DNA of 64,000 nucleotides from CAZSDP01 sp964605665. Its GTDB lineage: Bacteria > Planctomycetota > UBA8108 > UBA1146. Under the pieces are notes generated by a model, which was not told the origin of the DNA, did not search any database, and was given only the letters and a program-made list of their open reading frames with translations. The translations under genes and the position numbers were made by a program. Where the stretch lies: positions 186,001-250,000 of the forward strand of contig CAZSDP010000003.1 in assembly GCA_964605665.1 (NCBI GenBank), given 5' to 3'. Below, piece by piece: positions 51,810 to 61,380 of the stretch (position 1 is the stretch's first letter; each line of letters begins with the position of its first letter).

Positions 51810-51880
51810 CCGTATCTCCTTTGGACGTCCGATTTCTCGTCTCTCGAAACCAAGGGCACTCTATCAAAGAGACATCGTTG

Positions 51881-52516
51881 TCACTTGTTCGGTTGTGGGG
51901 TCGTTCTCAGATATGGCTTGATCCGTTCAAACCCCTTGGGGAACTTTGCTTCTGCTTCTTCATCGCTCAATGCAGGAACCACGATGCAGTCCTCCCCATC
52001 GACCCAATTCGCTGGAGTGGCCACTTGATGGTTTGCGGTAAGCTGAAGCGAATCGATCACTCGAAGGATCTCAGCGAAATTCCGACCTGTACTCGCCGGA
52101 TAAGTGAGCGTGAGCTTCACCTTCTTGTCTGGACCGACGACGAAGACCGATCGCACCGTCATGTTTTCGAGCGAATTGGGATGGATCATGTCGTAGAGTC
52201 CGGCGACCACCCGATCTGGATCTGCGATGATGGGGAAGTTCATCGTGCACGACTGCGTTTCTTCGATATCCCCGATCCACTGTCGATGGTCCTCGACGCG
52301 ATCCACCGAGATCGCGATCATCTTCACGCCTCGCTGATCGAACTCCTCTTTCAACTTTGCTGCCGCTCCCAATTCGGTCGTACAGACGGGAGTGAAGTCG
52401 GCTGGATGCGAGAAGAGAATTCCCCAATCGGCGCCCAACCACTCGTGAAAGTCAATTTCGCCAACGGTCGTCATCGCCTTGAAATTCGGGGCATCGTCCC
52501 CCAAGCGAATCGTCAT
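51881..52516 (-). CDS. 1-Cys peroxiredoxin (Prx6 subfamily)
   Basis: The protein has 211 residues. FSHPADFTPVCTTELG contains the single peroxidatic cysteine in the P-x3-T-x2-C frame; HPADFTPVCTTE is typical of Prx6. ISVDRVEDHRQWIGDI and FPIIADPDRVVAGLYDM follow, and TGRNFAEILRVIDSLQLT is the Prx6 C-terminal block. It reduces peroxides using an external thiol. ATG at 52516 is chosen over the upstream TTG (52534). The next gene, rhodanese-MBL, is 71 bases downstream. Confidence 0.92.
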   Translation of the reverse strand: MTIRLGDDAPNFKAMTTVGEIDFHEWLGADWGILFSHPADFTPVCTTELGAAAKLKEEFDQRGVKMIAISVDRVEDHRQWIGDIEETQSCTMNFPIIADPDRVVAGLYDMIHPNSLENMTVRSVFVVGPDKKVKLTLTYPASTGRNFAEILRVIDSLQLTANHQVATPANWVDGEDCIVVPALSDEEAEAKFPKGFERIKPYLRTTPQPNK

Positions 52517-52800
52517 CGTGGTCTCACTTTCCAACCTATAATCTCTGCTCTATTCAAATTTTGCGTCGCCGCAATTTCCAATCGTCACCGCATTCGAAAT
52601 CTGCCGGGCGTCGAGCCCATTTCGGGAGTGACACAATGTTGCGCACAACGCCACACATCTCATGAGAGGATGATCGGTCCCGGTCGAGATCCCTGCTACT
52701 TTACCCAGCCCTCTCGAGAGGGAAAAGTCATCGGCTGAGATCAGGATGATCGAGTTGAGCCTGTGTTTTTAGGAGTCGCCCCAAAGGGTCCACTCCTCGC

Positions 52801-53133
52801 TCAATCACTCTCCAAACTCTCCTGAATTTCTTCTCGCCCTTCAGGCTTCCCAGACCGATCGTGAGTCGCTGAATCGATCGACTCAAAGTCGGGTGGAGAA
52901 TCCCCCCATTTGGAGATGATACGAATGGTGAAGAACATCGCCCCCGCGGCGCAGAGAGTCGAGAAGAGATCGAGCCAGAGGATGATTTGAGGATACTCAT
53001 CCACCTCACGATCGACCGCCAGAAATCCGATTGAAATCGCCAAGAGGCCACCCCAAAGCGCCAGCCGAAAGACCACGAATCCGATCGCGGGGGTGATGAT
53101 CAAACCGATCGCAACTCGCCCACCTCGACTCAC
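52801..53133 (-). CDS. Small membrane protein of unknown function
   Basis: The protein has 110 residues with two or three hydrophobic segments: GLIITPAIGFVVFRLALWGGLLAISIGFLAV, and IILWLDLFSTLCAAGAMFF. The C-terminal about 30 residues are acidic (DSPPDFESIDSATHDR...). It has no recognised motif. GTG start with GGGAG nine bases upstream. It follows the HAD nucleotidase gene by 18 bases on the same strand, so it is the last gene of that operon. Confidence 0.6.
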   Translation of the reverse strand: MSRGGRVAIGLIITPAIGFVVFRLALWGGLLAISIGFLAVDREVDEYPQIILWLDLFSTLCAAGAMFFTIRIISKWGDSPPDFESIDSATHDRSGKPEGREEIQESLESD

Positions 53134-53151
53134 GGCGACCAGCTCCCTTCG

Positions 53152-54834
53152 CTAGACCGACTCCAACTCGTGAGGAAGATAGTCCATCGCAGATCGGAAG
53201 TAGTGGTTGGGAGGGTAAAAGGAGAGATTCGTCGCTCGACTGGTGTAGGTACACGCAAAATCCTCAAGCTGCCGCCCATAGTAGGTGAGTTCATTTCCTG
53301 CCCTGAAGAGCGAGCCCCAATGGGCATTTGTCGCCGTGCTCAACCGCGAGCGAAGCCGCTCTCTTTGACGGATGAACTGATTGAGCGCTTTCATCGCGCC
53401 CTGCCGAGAGCTGCGGCACTCTTCTTTCAAGCGACCGAGCAACTGCGAGTTCTTACTGTCATCGATTCGACGCAGAGCCGCCTCGATCGACTTCCAGTGC
53501 ATCACCTCTCGCTCGGTAATCGTTCGCCGTTCGTCGGTCTCTTTCAGCTGTTGCACCATTCCAGGTAGAGCGGACTGAACCGTGAGCTCTTCTTCCAGTT
53601 CGGGGACAACGAGCATCGTTCGCCAATAGGTGTTTCTTTTCGATGAGATCAAATCTGCATAGATGTGGTCCCCGACATAGAGAACCTGCGGGCCGCCCGT
53701 TTCCAACCTCTCCTCAAGTTCGAGGATGTTGCCCGCACACACGACATTGGATTCCGGTCCCGGTTCCCCAGCGGGAGCTGGATTCACTCGCTTGAAGTAC
53801 CCGGGCTTACGTCCTTCCGCGACGACGACGTCGAAGAGTTCTAACCAAGAGAGATCATCTGCTCCCCCCAAGCGACCGAGGGTTGGGTTCATCATCGCGC
53901 AGGTGTACTCCCACTCGGAGTTCGTCAGGAGGAAGACCTTCTTCCCGATCGACTTCAACCAACGAAGTAGCGGCTCGGTGTGAGGATCGAGCTGAAGATA
54001 GTCGCGGGGACTCGCCGTGATCACGGACTTCAATGAGCCATCGCGGTGCACGATGTCCGTATGCTTACGGATCTTCTTCCAAAGCTTGCGATACTGTCCT
54101 GCATCGACTCTGGGAGCGATTCCCGAATAGATACATGTCTCCGGTTTTGCGAATGCGCTATCCATCTGTAAGTAGCGCATCCCCTCTGTCACATGGGGAA
54201 TCACATCCGCTTCGCCGTACGCTTCTCGTTTTTCACGGGTCGTCAGTTTATGTGCCCCGTGGAACGCATGCAGAACGTGTCCATATCGATCAGTCTTGAG
54301 GACATTTCCCAATTCGATGTCGACGATGAGTCCCTTACGGGCAAAGGAAAGTCCGGGAAGATCAGAAAACCAAGAGGCGTCGATTCCCTCATGTTCGATC
54401 ATCCGATCGACCACCAGCCGCATCGCCAAGCCATCGAGACGTTCCGTATTGTAGATGGCGAGGGTATGGTCGAAGTCGAATCCAACCGCCTGGATCTTTT
54501 CGAATCGCAACGTTCGATTGGTGAAGATCGCATGCTGATTGTCGACGACTGGGCTGCGAATCGCGGTGGTCACGATGTCGTACCACCAAGGTGCATCACT
54601 TCCTTTGGACCGCTTACGTCTGCGGCCAGACGAAGACGATTGCTTCGAATCCCGACTTCGACTTCGCGTTGAGCCCTTCTTATTGTTTCGCTTCTTCGAA
54701 GAGCGTGAAGAAGAACCGTGCGAACCTGAGCTCCGCTCCGATTCTCGATCCCCTGGGTTGTCGACGTTTAAACTCAAAAGGTCAGCGCTCCTATCAAAGG
54801 TCTGTTTCAGAGCCCGAAGTCTCTTCACGAGCAC
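53152..54834 (-). CDS. HAD-IG family 5'-nucleotidase with basic, serine-rich N-terminus
   Basis: The protein has 560 residues. Residues about 32-82 are low-complexity, almost only Ser, Arg and Lys. The HAD core starts near 88: VGFDFDHTLAIYN is motif I (nucleophile Asp and acid Asp), LLTNSEWEYT is motif II, and VLYVGDHIYADLISSK carries motif IV. Length and layout match the purine-specific cytosolic 5'-nucleotidase (NT5C2) group, also found in bacteria. It removes phosphate from IMP or GMP. The C-terminal about 120 residues are helical and charged. The GTG start at 54834 lies inside the end of the TIM-barrel gene (41-base overlap); GTG at 54828 is an alternative. No binding site decides. Confidence 0.83.
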   Translation of the reverse strand: MLVKRLRALKQTFDRSADLLSLNVDNPGDRESERSSGSHGSSSRSSKKRNNKKGSTRSRSRDSKQSSSSGRRRKRSKGSDAPWWYDIVTTAIRSPVVDNQHAIFTNRTLRFEKIQAVGFDFDHTLAIYNTERLDGLAMRLVVDRMIEHEGIDASWFSDLPGLSFARKGLIVDIELGNVLKTDRYGHVLHAFHGAHKLTTREKREAYGEADVIPHVTEGMRYLQMDSAFAKPETCIYSGIAPRVDAGQYRKLWKKIRKHTDIVHRDGSLKSVITASPRDYLQLDPHTEPLLRWLKSIGKKVFLLTNSEWEYTCAMMNPTLGRLGGADDLSWLELFDVVVAEGRKPGYFKRVNPAPAGEPGPESNVVCAGNILELEERLETGGPQVLYVGDHIYADLISSKRNTYWRTMLVVPELEEELTVQSALPGMVQQLKETDERRTITEREVMHWKSIEAALRRIDDSKNSQLLGRLKEECRSSRQGAMKALNQFIRQRERLRSRLSTATNAHWGSLFRAGNELTYYGRQLEDFACTYTSRATNLSFYPPNHYFRSAMDYLPHELESV

Positions 54835-55660
54835 GGAGTATCGCGCTCTGCAGGAAGAGAATGCTGCGTTGGGCCATCAGAGGCGCGACATGAGAATGGC
54901 GGGATAGCTCGACGAGCGCCACCCCTCCATAGTCGATTCTCGCCAAAGTATTGAAGATCGGGTCCCAGTCGATCTCTCCTTCACCGAACGGAAGGTGCTC
55001 GTGACGCCGATCTTTGGCGTCGTCGAGGTGCAGATGGACCAGATCGGCGGCATGGGCTTCCAAATGCTGATCCCACGGTTCTTCCTCGGTTACCGCGAGG
55101 TGTCCGATGTCGATCGTCAAACCGAGCGCCCGATGGGGAAGCTCTCTCTTCAAGAGAGTCCATCCTGCAAGATCCTCGATAAACATACCGGGCTCTGGCT
55201 CAAAACCGATCTTGATACTCTTCTGCTCCGCATAGTCGAGCACAGGGGCCAGAGCGGTCAGCAACCGTCCCCAGGTCGTTTCGAAATCGATTTCCGGTTG
55301 AGGAGTACCACTCCAAATCGAAACCACCTTCGCCCCAAGCTCGACCGCGAGATCGATCGCTCGCTTGTAGTAAGTCGCACGCTGCTCGCGCCCGGCTCGA
55401 TCGACGGAAACCAACGAAGGTCGGTGTTTGCGAAAACCATCGAGAGCGTACCGCGCCCCCGTCTCGATCACCGGCTGGAGCTGATGGGTGTCGAGCAGCT
55501 CGCGAACCTCCCGAAGACGATGTCGGTCGATCTTGAAAGGATCCAGGTGCGGAGCGCCGAGAGTCAACCCGATCGCGGAGTACCCCAATCGATGAAGAAC
55601 CTCCACCATTTGCGGAAGGGTATGGTCACTGAATCCGTTGGAGATGTATCCCAGTTTCAT
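54794..55660 (-). CDS. Sugar phosphate isomerase/epimerase-like TIM barrel protein
   Basis: The protein has 288 residues. It opens MKLGYISNGFSDHTLPQMVE and carries the xylose isomerase-like barrel residues: GYSAIGLTLG, VVSIWSGTP, IGFEPEPGMF, GLTIDIGHLA, LVHLHLDDAKDRRHEHLPF-type and GVALVELSRHSHVA. His, Glu and Asp at strand ends form a divalent metal site. The family includes sugar epimerases and endonuclease IV; here the substrate is unknown. ATG at 55660 overlaps the CCA enzyme stop (ATGA), so they are coupled; the frame opens 15 codons earlier but without support. Confidence 0.82.
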   Translation of the reverse strand: MKLGYISNGFSDHTLPQMVEVLHRLGYSAIGLTLGAPHLDPFKIDRHRLREVRELLDTHQLQPVIETGARYALDGFRKHRPSLVSVDRAGREQRATYYKRAIDLAVELGAKVVSIWSGTPQPEIDFETTWGRLLTALAPVLDYAEQKSIKIGFEPEPGMFIEDLAGWTLLKRELPHRALGLTIDIGHLAVTEEEPWDQHLEAHAADLVHLHLDDAKDRRHEHLPFGEGEIDWDPIFNTLARIDYGGVALVELSRHSHVAPLMAQRSILFLQSAILRAREETSGSETDL

Positions 55661-57021
55661 GTCGGCTCCGATCCCGGTTCGATCGGATAGCGCGCGCGAA
55701 CCCAATCGATCGCGGCCGAGACGTCGTCACGATCGAACTCCCCATCGCGATGGGCATCATCGACCGCACGCAAGATCTCTCCCAACCGCGGTCCTGGGGT
55801 GAAGCCGATCTCGATCAGTTGCTTACCGCGAAGGATCGGCTCCACTTTGGGTCCCTCCGCAAGATAGGCGCGATAATAGTCTTCGGTGCGTTCAGGCAAC
55901 GACGTATCACCATGGGATCCCAGGCAGTCGGCATAACAGAGCGCGAGAAGATCTTCGAAGTACTCCTGATCAAAGAGGCGAGTCCGGCGAGCGGGACGCA
56001 TTTCGTCGATCGAAATGAACGCCAAGTGTTTCTTCACCAACCACACCACCCGTTCACGATCGCGCCGCGATGTCTTGAGGCGCTCGCAAATCTCTTCCGA
56101 CATGTCAGCCCCCAAGGTGTCGTGGCGATTGAAGCGGATTCGGTCGGAGACCTCATAGGTCCCAGGCTTTCCGACATCGTGCAGCAGTGCGGCGAGGGCA
56201 AGTGCGAAATCTGGAGTATTCAGATGAGAGAGAACCAAGCCGGTATGGACATGCACGTCCCCCTCGGGGTGATACTCCGGAGGCTGCTCGACTCCTCGCA
56301 TCGATTCGACTTCGGGCAGAATCGCGCCCATCAATCCGGAGTCTGAGAGGAGGTGGTACGCATACTCGCGGCGGGGGTGAACCAGCATCTTCTCGATCTC
56401 ATCCCGAATTCTTTCGGCGCTCACCTCCACGATGCTCGGCGCGAATTCGAGAAGCGCATCCCAGGTGCGCGCTTCGACCGGTAATCCGAGAACAACGGAG
56501 AAACGCACCGCGCGCAGCAAGCGCAGGCGGTCCTCCTCAAATCGCATCCGGGGATCTCCGATCGCTCGCAAACACCCTCGAGCGAGGTCTTCGATCCCTC
56601 CCACATAGTCGATCACTTCGGAAGTCGACGGATCGAAGAAGAGACCGTTGATGGTGAAGTCGCGGCGAATCGCATCTTCTCTCGCGTCGGTGTAACGCAC
56701 TCCTTCGGGATGCCGACCGTCCTGATAAGCCAGATCGGCTCGAAAGGTCGCGACCTCAACCTCACTCTCCGATTCCTCGTCGATCACGCGAACCACGCCG
56801 AATTGAGCCCCCACCATCACCGTCCGTGAGAACAACTCCGCCACCCGCTCTGGAGTTGCGCTCGTCGCGAGATCGAAGTCGCTCGGATCTCGGCCGAGGA
56901 GTAGATCCCGGACCGCACCTCCAGCCAGCAGTGCCTCTTCCCCCGCCTCGACGAGGCGACGGTGAACCCGACAGACCGCCGGGGGAAGCACAGGTGGTGG
57001 GTGCGAGACGCGCTGTTCCAA
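55657..57021 (-). CDS. CCA-adding enzyme / tRNA nucleotidyltransferase-poly(A) polymerase family
   Basis: The protein has 454 residues. GGAVRDLLLGRDPSDFDLAT carries the catalytic G-G-x-V-R-D and D-x-D metal motif of class II nucleotidyltransferases. ATFRADLAYQDGRHPEGV and EDAIRRDFTINGLFFD bind NTP; IEDLARGCLRAIGDP and RFEEDRLRLLRAVRFS follow. An HD domain (LAALLHDVGKPGT) with phosphohydrolase residues lies in the middle to C-terminal part. It most likely completes or repairs tRNA 3' CCA ends; some members are poly(A) polymerases. TTG start at 57021 with GAGG five to six bases upstream. It is first in a four-gene operon. Confidence 0.9.
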   Translation of the reverse strand: MEQRVSHPPPVLPPAVCRVHRRLVEAGEEALLAGGAVRDLLLGRDPSDFDLATSATPERVAELFSRTVMVGAQFGVVRVIDEESESEVEVATFRADLAYQDGRHPEGVRYTDAREDAIRRDFTINGLFFDPSTSEVIDYVGGIEDLARGCLRAIGDPRMRFEEDRLRLLRAVRFSVVLGLPVEARTWDALLEFAPSIVEVSAERIRDEIEKMLVHPRREYAYHLLSDSGLMGAILPEVESMRGVEQPPEYHPEGDVHVHTGLVLSHLNTPDFALALAALLHDVGKPGTYEVSDRIRFNRHDTLGADMSEEICERLKTSRRDRERVVWLVKKHLAFISIDEMRPARRTRLFDQEYFEDLLALCYADCLGSHGDTSLPERTEDYYRAYLAEGPKVEPILRGKQLIEIGFTPGPRLGEILRAVDDAHRDGEFDRDDVSAAIDWVRARYPIEPGSEPT

Positions 57022-57209
57022 GAATGCCTCACTGAAATCAGGACTTCGGCCACGGCGTCGATGCTTCGTCGATGAAACTCAGCACCGCATCAGATCGACG
57101 TGCTGGATCATCGCCGGACCGTCTTTTCGGTGCCACTAGAAGCGGGTTTTTTCGCGGTTGAAAGAGTCGAGCGAGCATTCCTTGCAATTCCAGGCCCTTC
57201 GGGGATCTT

Positions 57210-59015
57210 GTGGGCAGGGAAAGCGCTCCACTGAAGGTGGAATCAGCGCTGAAAGGGGGCCTCGTGTCGCTGGAGCGGACACTGAAGATTCTCGCTGAGC
57301 ACCCAGACCGCGAATCGACGGTCGCGGTCTTCGGGCAAGCGCTCCGGGAGGAGCGCGCGAGGTCGTTCGCCATCACGTGGCTCCTCGCGGCGAGTGAGAC
57401 CCGGGCACCGCGGGAACTGATCCGCGCTTGGGATGCCCTCACCCCCGGTGATCGCCGGAGAGTCTTGGAGACGGCGCAGCATCGGATCTCGACCGCCGCC
57501 ATGCAATTGGTCGGGGCGGATCGGGCGGCCACCCGGCGCAATGTCGCGGAGGTCCTCGCCGGTGGAGCTGCACAGTTGCGTGTAGACCTCGAGACAATTC
57601 TCCCCTCTCTCGCACAACTCGTGGATGACCCCGATCGGCGGACGCGAGAAATCGCCCGCGGAGCTTTCCTTGAAGCGATCATTCGCACACCCGAAACCGT
57701 TGCACAACGCCCTCCCCAAGATCCTCGGCTGGTCACCCTCTCGCTCCTGTTGCGCAACTGGTCTCAGCATCGAGACACCCGCGTCATCGATGCCCTCCTG
57801 GTCGATCCCGCGGCAGGAGGCGAGTGGTTGCAAAAGGCGGTCGATGAACAGTGGCCGGTGGGAGAGGTTCTCAGCCGCCACTTGGGGCAACCACGCGATG
57901 CGCTAGGAGCACGCCGCCATATCGAGCTTCTTCTCCAGTGGCAGCGATCCCCCATCTCTTCCGTTCGACAAAAGGGACGAGAACTTCTTCGAAATTCCGA
58001 AAACCGAGAATTGTTGCGCGCAGCAGCGTGGTGGATCGATCGGCGAGACGATCGATCGGACCGTGCCACCTGGAAGAGAACTCCTTGGTGGCAACTCTCT
58101 GATCAGGACCTCGCCGCTCTCAAGCCAGCCACTCTCCTGTGGATTGCGGAGTTGATCGCCGAGGCAGGAGGAGACCGGCAAGAACGAGCGGAACGTCTCG
58201 CCCGCTTACTCCCGTTGACCGCTGGAAACTCTCAAAGAGAGATCCTCGAGCGACTGCGTGGACTCCCCGTCGAAACGATTCTCCCGCAGTTGCTGGCGAT
58301 GCTCGACCGCGGGGAGGACGATGCCAAGGCGATCGTGATCGAACTTCTCCCCCTCTCCGCGGAAGGGGCGCTGACGGCACTGATCCCGCTGCTCGCTTCA
58401 CCACAAGAGATGATCAGGGAGGCGGCGACTCAACGACTGTACGGCCAAGGGCTGCGAATCTGGCGGCGAGCAAACGCAGAGATTCCATCTGGCACTCGGA
58501 GCGCGACCCTCACGGTTCTGAGGAAGATCGATCCGACCTTCGACGCTCAACTCAAAGAGTCGCTCGCCAGCTCCGAAGAGTCCGATGTCCTGCAGAGCCT
58601 CAGTGACATCTCTGAATTGAGCGATTTGTCCGGCTTCGAAGAAATGTTGGCCGACCTCGTCGTCGCTCCAAGTGAGAAGATCCGCGCAGGTGTCGCACGT
58701 GCGCTGCCGTCGACAAATGAAGCGACCGCCTGGCAATACTTGGAGGTCCTGCTCGACGATCGAGATCCTCGCGTCGTCGCAAACGCCGTAGAAGAGCTCG
58801 GTCGCTTGCAATTGGAGAGCTCCACTGGGCGGATTCGAGAAGCGACTCGCCACCCCCATCCACGGGTCCGGGCAAATGCCTGGGTCGCCCTCGGACGTGG
58901 GGGGGATCGTGAAGCGCTCCCGGCGGTCACCTCCTGGTCAGAGCGTGCAGCGGAACCAGATCGACGCAGCGCACTGTGGGCAATCGAGCAATTGAAGGGA
59001 CTGCAGACTCGATGA
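57210..59015 (+). CDS. HEAT-repeat protein of unknown function
   Basis: The protein has 601 residues, almost wholly alpha-helical. Repeating pairs of helices such as LPSLAQLVDDPDRRTREIARG, LIPLLASPQEMIREAATQ and LLDDRDPRVVANAVEELGR match HEAT repeats; the last three at the C-terminus are the clearest. It has no catalytic motif, membrane segment or signal peptide. HEAT proteins act as scaffolds. It is the first gene in a tight operon with a small protein, ligA and a MOSC protein, so it may act on DNA transactions. GTG at 57210 opens the frame; GTG at 57264 with AAGGGGG upstream is an equal candidate. Confidence 0.75.
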   Translation: MGRESAPLKVESALKGGLVSLERTLKILAEHPDRESTVAVFGQALREERARSFAITWLLAASETRAPRELIRAWDALTPGDRRRVLETAQHRISTAAMQLVGADRAATRRNVAEVLAGGAAQLRVDLETILPSLAQLVDDPDRRTREIARGAFLEAIIRTPETVAQRPPQDPRLVTLSLLLRNWSQHRDTRVIDALLVDPAAGGEWLQKAVDEQWPVGEVLSRHLGQPRDALGARRHIELLLQWQRSPISSVRQKGRELLRNSENRELLRAAAWWIDRRDDRSDRATWKRTPWWQLSDQDLAALKPATLLWIAELIAEAGGDRQERAERLARLLPLTAGNSQREILERLRGLPVETILPQLLAMLDRGEDDAKAIVIELLPLSAEGALTALIPLLASPQEMIREAATQRLYGQGLRIWRRANAEIPSGTRSATLTVLRKIDPTFDAQLKESLASSEESDVLQSLSDISELSDLSGFEEMLADLVVAPSEKIRAGVARALPSTNEATAWQYLEVLLDDRDPRVVANAVEELGRLQLESSTGRIREATRHPHPRVRANAWVALGRGGDREALPAVTSWSERAAEPDRRSALWAIEQLKGLQTR

Positions 59016-59320
59016 GTCAGTCAGACGATTCCCCAGCCAAACGTCGTCAGCGTCAACGGGAGCGGGAACGCCGCGATCAGGCGCTCTTCGACCACCTCAG
59101 CGCGGCGCACCGGCTGGAAGCGGAAGAGATCGCTCTCCTCGAAGCTCTCGGAGAGCGTCACCGATTCACGCGCCGCTGTGACATCTTCGTGCGGCCAACT
59201 CTGATCACCGGAACACCCGATCGGGAACGCTGGACTGAACAACAAGTGGAGAGACTCCGTCAGCGACTGGGAGGTGAATTGAACTTTCACCCCCCTGGAA
59301 TCTCGGAGGCTCGACGTTGA
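59012..59320 (+). CDS. Small charged protein of unknown function in the ligA operon
   Basis: The protein has 102 residues. The first half is a run of Arg, Glu, Asp and Gln with a likely long helix (AKRRQRQRERERRDQALFDH). The second half has RFTRRCDIFVRPTLITGTPD, which may form a small beta unit. Its ATG overlaps the HEAT gene stop by four bases and its stop overlaps the TTG start of ligA by four bases, so all three are coupled. No family is recognised. Confidence 0.65.
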   Translation: MSQSDDSPAKRRQRQRERERRDQALFDHLSAAHRLEAEEIALLEALGERHRFTRRCDIFVRPTLITGTPDRERWTEQQVERLRQRLGGELNFHPPGISEARR

Positions 59321-61380
59321 CCCGAGAGATACCGCCGCAGATCGGTCAAAAACTACGCGCGCTGCGCGAAGAGCTGAAGAACCACAATTTTCGCTATCAC
59401 ATCCTCGACGATCCCCTCATCAGCGATGCGGAATACGACCGGCTCTATCGCGAACTGGAAACACTCGAGAAGGAATGGCCGGAAGCACACGATCCTGATT
59501 CTCCCACCGAGAAGGTCGGCGGCGCTTGGACCCCCGAGGACTTCATCGCCTCCTCGCTGCCGGCGGTGACCCACCGAATGCCGATGCTCTCGTTGGAAAA
59601 CGCGATGGGGCCGCAAGAGTTCGGCGAGTGGGTCGAACGAGTCAAGAAACGCCTCCCCGATGAGGAGCTGATTCCCCTCTCCGTCGAGCTGAAGATGGAT
59701 GGAGTGGCGGTCGAGGTGGTCTATGAAGAGGGGAGACTGGTCGAAGGCTCGACCCGCGGTGACGGAGTGACCGGTGAGGAGATCACCGCGAATCTCCGGA
59801 CAATTCGCAGTCTTCCTCACCACTTGTCCAGTGACTCTCCTCCCCCACGGCTCGACCTTCGCGGAGAGGTCTATATGTCATTGGAGGGATTCGCGGCGCT
59901 GAATGCTTCGCGCACGGCAGAAGAAGGGCTCTTTGCAAATCCACGCAACGCCACCGCCGGAACGATGCGCCAACTCGACCCTCGACAAGCGGCCTCCCGT
60001 CCGCTCGACATCGTTCTCTATGGCGTCGGAGCGATGGAAGGAGTCTCCAACGATCTCGAATGCCAGAGCACTCTCTTCGAGCAACTCGACACGTGGGGGT
60101 TTCAGCCTCCGCCCTATCACCGCGTGGTGACTTCTGTCTCTGAAGTGGAAGAGATCTACCAGGAGATCTTGTCGAAACGAGACGAGCTTCCATTCGAAAT
60201 CGACGGATTGGTGATCAAAGTCGAGGGGGGACAGAGAAGATCAGCGCTGGGAGTCCGCTCTCGTTCTCCACGTTGGGCGATCGCCCTCAAGTTCCCCGCC
60301 CGACAAGAGACGACCCGACTTCTCAAGGTGGAATGGCAGGTCGGAAGAACTGGCGCACTCACTCCGGTCGCCCATCTCGAGCCGGTCTCTGTTTCCGGAG
60401 TCACCGTCAGTCGAGCCACCCTTCACAATCCACAGGAGATCTCTCGCAAAGAGGTGAAGATCGGCGACCGGGTGGTGATCCAACGAGCGGGGGATGTGAT
60501 TCCCGAGGTGGTGAAGGCGATCCAGGATCAGCGAGACGGTTCAGAGCTCGACGTGACGATCCCTCAGCTCTGCCCCAGTTGTAACGATCCGATCTGGTAC
60601 CCCGAAGGGGAGATCGTGCCGTACTGCCAGAACATCCAGTGCCCCGAGCAGGTCCGCGGACGTTTGCGTCACTTCGCGAGTCGCCGCGCATTGGATGTCG
60701 ACGGACTCGGTGAAAAGCTGATCGATCAGTTGGTCACTCTTCAGATGGTCCAAACCCCCAGCGACCTCTACACTCTCGAGGCTGAATCGTTGGCGCAGTT
60801 GGAGCGGATGGGGAAAAAGTCCGCAGAGAATCTCGTCTCCGCCATCGATGCCACTCGCGATCGAGAAGTGTGGCGTCTCCTCCACGCCCTCGGAATTCGT
60901 CACGTCGGAGAGTCGGTGGCAAAACTCCTCATTCGACGGTTCGGCGATCTCGACCTCCTCTGCAAAAGCACGGTCGAAGAGATGGTCGAGATCGACGGGG
61001 TCGGCCCTGAAATTGCCTCGGCGCTCGTCGAGTTCTTCGCTCACCCCGAAAGTGAACGAGAACTCGCCGCCCTCCGTCAAGCGGGGCTCCGCTGGCGAGA
61101 AGAAGGGCACACGATTGATCGGGGGAGTCCCGATGAGGAAGGAACTCTCCTTCCTCTCGCGGGAAAGAAGTTCGTCATCACCGGATCGTTGCCATCGATG
61201 TCGCGAGATGAAGCGAAAGAATTGATCGAAGGAGCGGGCGGTCAGGTCATTGGGTCGGTATCGAAGAAGACCGATTACCTCCTCGCAGGGGAGAAAGCGG
61301 GGTCAAAACTCACCAAGGCGCAATCCCTGGGGATTGAGGTGATCGATACGGAGAGATTGCAGTTGATGATCGGAACATGA
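59317..61380 (+). CDS. ligA: NAD-dependent DNA ligase
   Basis: The protein has 687 residues, the standard length. Domain Ia: LISDAEYDRLYRELETLE binds NMN. The adenylation lysine is in ELKMDGVAVEVVYEEG. DLRGEVYMSLEGF and NPRNATAGTMRQLDP are conserved ligase motifs. The zinc finger is CPSCNDPIWYPEGE with YCQNIQCPEQ, then helix-hairpin-helix repeats, and a BRCT domain at the end (GKKFVITGSLPSMSRDEAKE). It seals nicks in replication and repair. TTG start overlaps the preceding gene stop. Confidence 0.97.
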   Translation: MTREIPPQIGQKLRALREELKNHNFRYHILDDPLISDAEYDRLYRELETLEKEWPEAHDPDSPTEKVGGAWTPEDFIASSLPAVTHRMPMLSLENAMGPQEFGEWVERVKKRLPDEELIPLSVELKMDGVAVEVVYEEGRLVEGSTRGDGVTGEEITANLRTIRSLPHHLSSDSPPPRLDLRGEVYMSLEGFAALNASRTAEEGLFANPRNATAGTMRQLDPRQAASRPLDIVLYGVGAMEGVSNDLECQSTLFEQLDTWGFQPPPYHRVVTSVSEVEEIYQEILSKRDELPFEIDGLVIKVEGGQRRSALGVRSRSPRWAIALKFPARQETTRLLKVEWQVGRTGALTPVAHLEPVSVSGVTVSRATLHNPQEISRKEVKIGDRVVIQRAGDVIPEVVKAIQDQRDGSELDVTIPQLCPSCNDPIWYPEGEIVPYCQNIQCPEQVRGRLRHFASRRALDVDGLGEKLIDQLVTLQMVQTPSDLYTLEAESLAQLERMGKKSAENLVSAIDATRDREVWRLLHALGIRHVGESVAKLLIRRFGDLDLLCKSTVEEMVEIDGVGPEIASALVEFFAHPESERELAALRQAGLRWREEGHTIDRGSPDEEGTLLPLAGKKFVITGSLPSMSRDEAKELIEGAGGQVIGSVSKKTDYLLAGEKAGSKLTKAQSLGIEVIDTERLQLMIGT

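Noticed and set aside
51821..52738. 305-residue plus-strand ORF
   Set aside because: It is antisense to the peroxiredoxin gene, which has a full family signature; the antisense product shows no domain.
54340..54362. GGAAAGTCCGGG, similar to a conserved RNase P RNA segment
   Set aside because: It lies inside the conserved coding sequence of the HAD nucleotidase and the other RNase P blocks are absent.
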